Below are positions 1 to 4,345 of a stretch of 5,017 nt of DNA, piece after piece. Made by a program: the position numbers and the translations under genes. Position 1 is the stretch's first letter. Each line of letters opens with the position of its first letter. This stretch comes from CAYRHN01 sp964424115 (GTDB lineage Bacteria > Chloroflexota > Anaerolineae > Anaerolineales > Anaerolineaceae): the NCBI GenBank assembly GCA_964424115.1, contig CAYRHN010000053.1, forward strand, positions 1 to 5,017, read 5' to 3'. The notes below the pieces were generated by a model. The model made no database searches. It was not told the DNA's origin and saw only the letters and a program-made list of their open reading frames with translations.

Positions 1-336
1 GGTTCCGGTAATATCGTATGTCAATCCATCGGTCTTTATGTCCAGAGTGATCGTTCCCTCAATATGGTATTTGTGTTTGCTCTCTTCAAAAGTGACATCC
101 CGGTTCACAGTCACTGTGATAGCAGACATTTGGCCAGTTGGATCATAGGTATAGCTTTGAGACTCGTTATTGAAGGATGTTTCCGAGGCTCCCTTTTCGC
201 CCTCGATCGAGAAATCAAAGCTTTCCGTATCAATATTGCATTTCAAGCTATAGGTTGCCCCGCCACAGCCCGCAAGTGCAAACGTGAAAATGACAAGCAA
301 AATTAAACCGAAAAAGAACCTTTTTTTGTTGCTCAT
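1..336 (-). CDS. Putative secreted lipoprotein, N-terminal part (3' end outside window)
   Basis: The frame is open without a stop from an ATG at 336 to the left edge (112 codons), so only the N-terminal part is visible. The start is well supported: AAAAGGAGA lies 6 nt upstream. The N-terminus is a classical type II signal peptide: K4, K5 and R6, a hydrophobic stretch at about residues 7-20, then the lipobox L21-A22-G23-C24 followed by GG. C24 would be lipidated after cleavage and the protein anchored on the outer face of a membrane. The remaining visible part (residues 25-112) is polar, rich in Ser, Thr, Asp and Glu, with alternating patterns such as ITVTVNRDVTF and GTITLDIKTDG that suggest beta-strands. 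I recognise no family. The gene has its own promoter and is separated from the upstream operon by a terminator-like hairpin. It is less GC-rich than the operon and probably belongs to a different genetic unit. Confidence 0.85.
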   Translation of the reverse strand, partial: MSNKKRFFFGLILLVIFTFALAGCGGATYSLKCNIDTESFDFSIEGEKGASETSFNNESQSYTYDPTGQMSAITVTVNRDVTFEESKHKYHIEGTITLDIKTDGLTYDITGT

Positions 337-389
337 TGCATTCTCCTTTTGATTGGTGGGAAAAATTGACTTTCGAAAGATTTACAATG

Positions 390-398
390 ATTATAGCA
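390..398 (-). promoter_or_regulatory. Extended -10 promoter of the lipoprotein gene
   Basis: The minus strand reads TGCTATAAT, a perfect TATAAT hexamer (395-390) preceded by the TGn extension (398-396). No good TTGACA-like -35 lies at 17 bp. TTGGCC at 415-410 is only 14 bp away and TCTTGG at 417-412 is 16 bp away, so the extended -10 probably compensates. The predicted start of transcription is near 383, giving a leader of about 45 nt before the ATG at 336. It sits downstream of the hairpin at 511-552, which fits an independent transcription unit. Confidence 0.6.
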
Positions 399-510
399 CT
401 TACCAAGTCGGCCAAGACCTACACAAAATATGGTTTACCCCACGACTGAAACCGTCATTTTCGTAAAATAGAGCTGCGCGAAAAATATCCCTCTGGGCTA
501 TTCTCCTCTT

Positions 511-552
511 AAAAACCCCAACCACGGGGTGAGGGGGGCACCTCGTGGCTGG
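511..552 (-). terminator. Rho-independent-like terminator of the mobile-element operon
   Basis: On the minus strand the arm CCACGAGGTG (548-539) pairs with CACCCCGTGG (531-522), ten base pairs including one G-T wobble, with a 7-nt loop (538-532). Beyond one mismatch (549/521) three more pairs (552-550 with 520-518) extend the stem. GG and then five T (515-511) follow, the usual order for an intrinsic terminator read on this strand. It lies about 110 nt after the last operon stop codon. On the plus strand no T-run follows directly, so the direction is fairly clear. Confidence 0.6.
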
Positions 553-639
553 TTATGATTATTTTATATGAGCTCACTTTTTTCGTCAAGCGCCAAAGTT
601 GATTAATTTTGTTGATTTTTCTATAGGGGGGCTGGCCAG

Positions 640-676
640 AACGGACAGATAATTGGACGGGCGCTAACGGACAGAT
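640..676. repeat. Two direct copies of an 11-bp repeat, 26 bp apart
   Basis: AACGGACAGAT occurs at 640-650 and again, identical, at 666-676, with a 15-bp spacer. The inner copy lies in the last codons of the 167-aa gene (its stop codon is at 666-664) and the outer copy is just outside it. The position at the downstream end of the operon, where composition changes, makes an element end, an IS terminus or an attachment or binding site possible. No transposase or integrase is visible in the window, so the role is unknown. Confidence 0.55.
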
Positions 677-1167
677 CCTATCGGCCAATAATAGCTCCGC
701 AAATAATCAGGGATGGAAGCCCATTCCACAATTGCGTCAGCGTGATCAAGAAGGAAGCCGTGGATCCTTTTCTCGCATTCTTCGGATTGCCTGCGAGGTT
801 CGGCATAATGCTCATCGGTGAGGCCGCTGTAATAGCCAGGCCTGCGCTGTAGCTCTTCGGCCTCGATGAGATCTGCGAGTAATGGATACTTTTTCACCAC
901 CCGCCGATGGAGCCGTTTCCTGCGAACACTCGCCAATGTACCCTGAGATAATTGCTTGATCAAAGGTGTCAGGAAACGTGTCGAAACGTGGTAGCCGCAC
1001 CCTGGGGACCAATATCGGTCTATTTCTGGTGGCTGCTGCAGGGTGCTGATATGCCTGGGTGTGAACCAAAGGGCGCGGCAAAAAACCCCATCCGCAGGAC
1101 TGCGCCCAGCATAGGTGGAAGGATATTTCCACTCAACGGTGATCAGCGTTCCGAAGACCCGTTGCAT
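664..1167 (-). CDS. Hypothetical protein, 167 aa, last gene of the operon
   Basis: I do not recognise this protein. It is 167 residues, rich in Arg, Tyr and Trp, with only two Met-independent features worth noting: a basic helix-like stretch at about residues 81-93 (VRRKRLHRRVVKK) and a polar, probably helical C-terminal half (95-155). No signal peptide or membrane segment is visible. The ATG at 1167 overlaps the end of the preceding 78-aa gene by 25 nt. GGAG lies 9 nt upstream, and there is no later Met in the protein. The last codons contain one copy of the 11-bp repeat that recurs 16 nt past the stop. Minus strand, position in the chain and plausible amino-acid composition favour a real gene over the 106-aa frame inside it. 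It could be a DNA- or RNA-associated accessory protein, but nothing proves this. Confidence 0.6.
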   Translation of the reverse strand: MQRVFGTLITVEWKYPSTYAGRSPADGVFCRALWFTPRHISTLQQPPEIDRYWSPGCGYHVSTRFLTPLIKQLSQGTLASVRRKRLHRRVVKKYPLLADLIEAEELQRRPGYYSGLTDEHYAEPRRQSEECEKRIHGFLLDHADAIVEWASIPDYLRSYYWPIGSVR

Positions 1168-1379
1168 TTTCGCATCTCCAGCACATCGTTCACCAGGTCA
1201 TACAGGCGTGAATCCAGTGAGTTGAAGTATAGGATTGACTTGCATTTGCTACATCGCCCGCGGAAGTATTGAAGCTGCACTCCTCCGAGGTCGATCCATT
1301 TCTCCTTGCCAACTTGCACAACTGCGCCAACCAATTCTCCGCATGAACAAACAAATTGCTCTGTTATCTGTTGTGACAT
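1143..1379 (-). CDS. Small zinc-ribbon-like protein, 78 aa
   Basis: A 78-residue protein with two cysteine knuckles: C11-x-C13-G near the N-terminus and C43-x2-C46 in the middle (GRCSKCKSILYF), separated by about 29 residues with a beta-like pattern (KWIDLGGVQLQYFRG). Four cysteines in this arrangement suggest a treble or ribbon-type zinc site, as in many small phage and plasmid proteins. The C-terminal part (54-78) looks helical and charged. The ATG at 1379 has GAGG with only 4 nt spacing (GAGGAGAT-ATG), somewhat tight. A 24-nt gap separates it from the preceding stop, one of only two non-overlapping junctions in the operon. Function is unknown. Metal binding is inferred from the cysteines alone. 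Confidence 0.7.
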   Translation of the reverse strand: MSQQITEQFVCSCGELVGAVVQVGKEKWIDLGGVQLQYFRGRCSKCKSILYFNSLDSRLYDLVNDVLEMRKCNGSSER

Positions 1380-1403
1380 ATCTCCTCGTTGTGCCGATCT
1401 CGA

Positions 1404-1649
1404 TCAAATTCTTACCATCATCACCAGAGGTAAAATATATTGCATTTGACCTGGATGCCCAAAGACCTGGTACGCGCCCGTGTGATCCTGCAATATCAAT
1501 CCAGGAGGGTAATTTCCGTTTTTCAGGTCCAATTCCACCAACCGACGTGGCAATACCTGGCCAATAAAATCGCGGTATTCCTCCCTATCAATACCAGCGA
1601 CAGGAAAATATCCAGGGATGGATACGGTTGTATGCAGGGTATCGCTCAT
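1404..1649 (-). CDS. Hypothetical protein, 81 aa
   Basis: I do not recognise this small soluble protein. It has no Cys and no signal peptide. It has a Pro/Gly/Tyr-rich start (SIPGYFPVAGI), a polar helix-like middle (21-40: REEYRDFIGQVLPRRLVELD) and a C-terminus ending in hydrophobic residues (ILPLVMMVRI). Evidence that it is real: its ATG overlaps the upstream stop as ATGA (1649-1646), a GAGG ribosome binding site lies 4 nt upstream, and it continues the same-strand chain. It is probably expressed by translational coupling with the preceding 77-aa gene. Confidence 0.65.
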   Translation of the reverse strand: MSDTLHTTVSIPGYFPVAGIDREEYRDFIGQVLPRRLVELDLKNGNYPPGLILQDHTGAYQVFGHPGQMQYILPLVMMVRI

Positions 1650-1879
1650 GCAGCCTCTACGCTTTGCTCAGCAAATAGCGGCAGCCCTTCAGTACCACGG
1701 TCGGCAAACAAAACTACTACCTGTCCCATTCCGCAAACCTCAGCAGCTACAGAATACCCTGCCATCATCTGCCTGGTCACCTGCTTAGCCTCCTGCATAC
1801 TGGCATACCTGGTGTGCAGGCGAGAAATCCAGCGCCTTCGTGCCCGGTCGTGAAAGGTAGTGATCACGAAATCAGGCAT
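1646..1879 (-). CDS. Hypothetical basic protein, 77 aa
   Basis: No family is recognised. The N-terminal third is basic (residues 11-24 include RARRRW and RLHTR) and is followed by a helix-like segment (26-40) and a small hydrophobic strand (QVVVLFAD, 53-60). The same frame is open further upstream to an ATG at 1951, but I place the start at 1879: that ATG overlaps the upstream stop by 8 nt (ATGCCTGA), has TTGAGG 6 nt before it, and follows the pattern of its neighbours. It overlaps the next gene by ATGA. The basic patch could contact nucleic acid, but this is speculation. Confidence 0.65.
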   Translation of the reverse strand: MPDFVITTFHDRARRRWISRLHTRYASMQEAKQVTRQMMAGYSVAAEVCGMGQVVVLFADRGTEGLPLFAEQSVEAA

Positions 1880-2387
1880 CCAGCGCCTCAACTCTGACGC
1901 CTGAGCTGAGAATCTCAAAACCCAAGAAGACAGGCTCGGTATGGCTACCAACGATCCTGGTGCTGTAGATCGGCTTCACCTGGTACGGACCGGATTCATC
2001 CTCTGGAAGTTCCGACCAGTAGATCTCAACCCGGTAGATGTTATGCGCATCACCGCTTGGGCGATAGTCGTAAATTTCAACCTCGCGTGGAAAATTAAAA
2101 TGGAATTCGTAATTTCTAAACAGGAAATCATGGGTAGCCAGAAAGTATGCGTTTCCGACGACTACGCGCCTTAGTTGATAGAGCAGTTGGCGAAGCTCTT
2201 GATTCTCGATCTGCAGGTTGAAATATCGTTCCAGTTCAACCTGCACACTGCGCACCGTCACCAGGCGCTTCTCGCGCTCAAGCTGGGTGATCACCATGAC
2301 GATATTGAGATGTTTCTCACAGATCGCTGGCCGGATATACTGCGGCATGTATGCCAGCGCGAAGCAATGAGTGCATTGAGTATCCAT
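1872..2387 (-). CDS. 171-aa protein with N-terminal CCCH zinc knuckle
   Basis: The N-terminus carries C5-x2-C8-x14-C23-x2-H26 (CTHC ... CEKH), a zinc-knuckle pattern. Residues 30-75 are predicted helical and amphipathic (ITQLEREKRLVTVRSVQVEL, then ENQELRQLLYQLRR) and could form a winged-helix or short coiled coil. The C-terminal half (80-171) is rich in aromatic and acidic residues with alternating strand-like patterns (NYEFHFNFPREVEIYDY, YRVEIYWSELPEDE). I recognise no family. The frame extends upstream to 2516, but the ATG at 2387 is chosen because it overlaps the Gp37/Gp68 stop as TGATG, has GGAGG 7 nt upstream, and the zinc motif begins straight after it. A nucleic-acid-binding role is inferred from the zinc knuckle. 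It is co-translated with the Gp37/Gp68 gene and might work with it. Confidence 0.75.
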   Translation of the reverse strand: MDTQCTHCFALAYMPQYIRPAICEKHLNIVMVITQLEREKRLVTVRSVQVELERYFNLQIENQELRQLLYQLRRVVVGNAYFLATHDFLFRNYEFHFNFPREVEIYDYRPSGDAHNIYRVEIYWSELPEDESGPYQVKPIYSTRIVGSHTEPVFLGFEILSSGVRVEALDA

Positions 2388-3217
2388 CACACGTCCTCCG
2401 GGAACTGCGCCCACACCCACCCCTCGAACGAGGGAAGTTTGACAAGTTGGCCACCGACCACCATTTGCTTGAGCATGAAAGGCACCTGGTTGGTCACGCA
2501 TTGATTGCGCAAGCAACGCACCCAGCCTTCAGACATCGGACGCGCCAGCGGGCCAGATTCCGCGCCGCAGATCACCCAATCAATCCCGTGGGCATAGACA
2601 GGCAGATCCACCCAGCCCGTGCTGTCAGGTTCCAGGTCATCGCACTTACCGAGAACTGGACTGCCGCAAAATTCAGCAATGTCCACCGGTCCCAGCATCG
2701 GTTCGACGGAAATAAAGTTCTTGCCCGACCATACCTCGAACAACTTGGGGATACGCCAGTCGGCATTGCGCTGGTTCTCGGTGGTGACGCCCAGGCGGAC
2801 AAACCTCGGAGGCTCTTTGATCCAGAGATCGGGAAGCATCTTTTCAGCGTGCTCAATGCGTTTCGTCAGCAGCAGCCATTCCAGGTGACCCCGGCTGACG
2901 CGGCCGCACTCGGCGATCAGTTTCCAGAGATCCTGGCGCCACTCTTCCGGCACCTTCGGATCCAGGATATCCCCGAGGCTGGAACAGAACACCCGCCGGG
3001 TCACGCCAGCTTTCAACGCGGCTTTTGCCCAGGCCAGCGGCTTAGCACGGTTCGCTGGGCTGGTCAACCGGCGCGGGCCGCTCCAGTTCTCGACCCACTG
3101 AAAGCGTTCGTTCTCGCGCTCAGCGTAGCAATGCGCGCAGCCTTCACTTACAGGCTCGCAGCCGATCCAATGATTGTGCGTATGGTCACACCAGGCAATA
3201 CCAGTCTTCTCAGCCAT
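2387..3217 (-). CDS. Gp37/Gp68 family (DUF5131) protein, radical-SAM-like three-Cys motif
   Basis: This 276-residue protein matches the phage Gp37/Gp68 family across its length. The N-terminal block has W9, D11, N15, W17 and G19, then C20-x6-C27-x2-C30 followed by YAE, the family's three-cysteine motif, which is thought to bind an iron-sulfur cluster as in radical SAM enzymes. Further family blocks follow: VFCSSLGDILD (76-86), LLLTKR (115-120), GVTTENQRNADWRIP (143-157), ISVEPMLGPV (169-178), WVICGAESGPLARPM (214-228), W232 with RCLRNQC (234-240), and PFMLKQ (246-251). Length is normal and no key residue is missing. The substrate is unknown for the family. It is common on phages and mobile elements, sometimes beside a TcmP partner, which I do not see here. 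The ATG at 3217 overlaps the Lar-like gene by 8 nt (ATGGCTGA) with GAGGTGA upstream. Family call is confident. The enzymatic role is inferred. Confidence 0.92.
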   Translation of the reverse strand: MAEKTGIAWCDHTHNHWIGCEPVSEGCAHCYAERENERFQWVENWSGPRRLTSPANRAKPLAWAKAALKAGVTRRVFCSSLGDILDPKVPEEWRQDLWKLIAECGRVSRGHLEWLLLTKRIEHAEKMLPDLWIKEPPRFVRLGVTTENQRNADWRIPKLFEVWSGKNFISVEPMLGPVDIAEFCGSPVLGKCDDLEPDSTGWVDLPVYAHGIDWVICGAESGPLARPMSEGWVRCLRNQCVTNQVPFMLKQMVVGGQLVKLPSFEGWVWAQFPEDV

Positions 3218-3389
3218 TCTTCACCTCGCTCTTATTAGCCTCATTCCAGGCCCTGGTCGCCTCATCAACGTCCTTCTTGAACAGGCGCACGCAACCGCGG
3301 GAGCAGTAGATCATCGCGGTGTACTTGCGCATACGGATCTGGGGCAAGCGCCCGCATTTCTTGCAGGGAATTGGAGCAGGAATATTCAT
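3210..3389 (-). CDS. Lar-like restriction-alleviation zinc ribbon, 59 aa
   Basis: A 59-residue protein with the layout of the Lar family: an opening P-C-x2-C-G-x2-P knuckle (C9, C12, G13, P16), a strand-rich middle, a second knuckle (C29-x3-C33) and the closing helix DEATRAWNEAN (42-52), which mirrors the family's E-A-x3-W-N signature. Lar proteins alleviate host type I restriction in phages and prophages, so an anti-restriction role would suit a transferred element. One oddity is that the second knuckle is C-x3-C rather than the usual C-x2-C, so this may be a divergent member or only a structurally similar zinc ribbon. The frame is open upstream to 3473, but the ATG at 3389 is preferred: it forms TGATG with the preceding stop, has GGGAGG 7 nt upstream, and places the first knuckle at the usual distance from the N-terminus. 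Confidence 0.7.
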   Translation of the reverse strand: MNIPAPIPCKKCGRLPQIRMRKYTAMIYCSRGCVRLFKKDVDEATRAWNEANKSEVKNG

Positions 3390-4126
3390 CACTTTCCTCC
3401 CAACACTTCGCAGACATAAGACGGCGATGAATCGCACATGATCGCGATCGCCGAAGCCGGCAGTTCTGGCCACTGTTCGCGGGCGGCCAGAATGCGCTCA
3501 CGCTTCGCCGGGGCAAACAGCTTGGTGAACAGATCACCCACAGCCCCCAGGCGTTCTATGGCCTTCTTCGCCTCCTCCTGCGCTTCCCCGCGTTCCTTCT
3601 CGCTGGCGCGCAGTTGGGAACGAACATCGGAAAGCTGGCGGCGAAGATCGACCACCTCGGGATCTTCCTCGGATTCGGCTTCGCTCACGTTGGAAAGCAC
3701 GCGGGCGAAGAGAAAGGAAACGAAGGGAAGAACCGCGCCGAAGGCCATTTGATAGGTGGACTGCGCGATTCCCCACTCGGTGAAGATCGTAAGCTCCTGC
3801 CCGAACTCCACGGCATGCGCCAGGTTCGCCAGGGCGGAGATCGCCAGGCTGACCAGCAGGCCGAGAGAATAGGCATTCAGGTAGCGGTAGTTGAAACGCC
3901 GCCAGGCATTCAATCGCTTCGGGGTGGTCTCCATGTGCCGCGCCAGGCGGTGGGTCAGGACAGCGATCGCCGCTTCGAAGGCGAAGGCAGCAGCCACGGC
4001 AACCACCATCGCCCAGGCGCCCCAGGATGGATCCTCAAACTGGAAGAACAACCAGGCCGTGTGGGGAAGGAGGACGCCCAGCAGGGAAATATAGATCACC
4101 CAGATGATCTTGGTGGTACGGCTCAT
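3389..4126 (-). CDS. Four-helix membrane protein with coiled coil and C-terminal HTH-like segment
   Basis: Of 245 residues, the first 145 contain four hydrophobic segments (about 7-28, 37-57, 84-106 and 124-144) that fit transmembrane helices. The loop at 60-80 is basic (HRLARH, KRLNAWRR), suggesting it is cytoplasmic. Residues 150-196 are highly charged and heptad-like (LRRQLSDVRSQLRASEKERG), a likely coiled coil. The tail (208-243), with RERILAAREQWPELPASAIA then SSPSYVCEVLG, resembles a short helix-turn-helix such as those of phage and plasmid regulators. The order of membrane domain, coiled coil and HTH recalls SpdB/DUF2637-type proteins of actinobacterial conjugative plasmids, but I see no clear sequence match. 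Placed two genes after an FtsK-like translocase, it could anchor DNA or the translocase at the membrane during transfer (inference). The start at 4126 has AAGGAG 5 nt upstream and overlaps the preceding stop as ATGA. Confidence 0.8.
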   Translation of the reverse strand: MSRTTKIIWVIYISLLGVLLPHTAWLFFQFEDPSWGAWAMVVAVAAAFAFEAAIAVLTHRLARHMETTPKRLNAWRRFNYRYLNAYSLGLLVSLAISALANLAHAVEFGQELTIFTEWGIAQSTYQMAFGAVLPFVSFLFARVLSNVSEAESEEDPEVVDLRRQLSDVRSQLRASEKERGEAQEEAKKAIERLGAVGDLFTKLFAPAKRERILAAREQWPELPASAIAIMCDSSPSYVCEVLGGK

Positions 4127-4344
4127 GGCATCTCCTTCTGCATCACCCAGAAATGGTCTGGGAGAACATGCTGCACCGGTTCGACGATGATCCCGTTGAT
4201 CACCACGGCCTGCGGCACCGTCTTGATATTGACCAGGCAGGTATCGGGCACAAGATACGGATAGCGTTTTTTGAATCTGGCTACCGCCTCGGCAACCCGC
4301 TCAACCAGTTCTCCTTCGCGGATGACGTACATCTGTCCTTGCAT
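4123..4344 (-). CDS. Hypothetical protein, 73 aa
   Basis: Unrecognised small soluble protein. Residues 9-29 look like an amphipathic helix (REGELVERVAEAVARFKKRY), followed by a strand-rich part with several Val/Ile stretches (CLVNIKTVPQAVVINGIIVE). It has a single Cys (C36), no signal peptide and no membrane segment. The ATG at 4344 is strongly supported: AAAGGAGGT lies 5 nt upstream, and the stop of the translocase gene is separated from it by one base (TGA-T-ATG). Its stop overlaps the next ATG as ATGA. Its place between the translocase and the membrane protein suggests a role in the same transfer or partition function, but nothing in the sequence shows which. Confidence 0.75.
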   Translation of the reverse strand: MQGQMYVIREGELVERVAEAVARFKKRYPYLVPDTCLVNIKTVPQAVVINGIIVEPVQHVLPDHFWVMQKEMP

Positions 4345-4345
4345 A

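Larger units (their letters stand above)
337..663. other. Non-coding gap between the operon end and the lipoprotein gene
   Basis: No convincing gene is present on either strand. Reading with the minus strand it holds, in order, the outer copy of an 11-bp direct repeat (640-650), an AT-rich stretch at about 553-625, a terminator-like hairpin (552-511), an unassigned stretch at 420-510, an extended -10 promoter (398-390) and the lipoprotein ribosome binding site (about 347-343). There is also a perfect 8-bp palindrome CTGGCCAG at 632-639 next to a run of six G. The change from GC-rich operon to AT-richer sequence occurs here. Confidence 0.7.

Noticed and set aside
599..626. Possible plus-strand promoter (TTGATT ... 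TCTATA)
   Set aside because: It is a weak match in AT-rich sequence, and no plausible plus-strand gene follows.
812..1132. Minus-strand 106-codon frame inside the 167-aa gene
   Set aside because: It overlaps the longer frame completely. The 167-aa frame fits the operon chain better and has a ribosome binding site.
2388..2516. N-terminal extension of the 171-aa protein
   Set aside because: The added residues are Gly/Arg-rich and read through the 3' end of the Gp37/Gp68 gene. The ATG at 2387 has GGAGG and a TGATG overlap.
2351..3238. Long plus-strand open frame of 295 codons
   Set aside because: It lies opposite the Gp37/Gp68 gene, whose family motifs are unmistakable. The plus-strand product has no recognisable domain and is a shadow of GC-rich coding sequence.
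3390..3473. N-terminal extension of the Lar-like protein
   Set aside because: It reads through the 3' end of the membrane protein gene. The ATG at 3389 gives the usual Lar length and has a strong ribosome binding site.
3614..4264. Plus-strand open frame of 216 codons
   Set aside because: It is antisense to the membrane protein and crosses the gene junction at 4126. Its product is low-complexity and Gly/Arg-rich, as expected for a shadow frame.
4331..4339. Third partial copy of the 11-bp repeat (ATCTGTCC)
   Set aside because: Only eight bases match, it is isolated and lies in coding sequence, so chance is enough to explain it.
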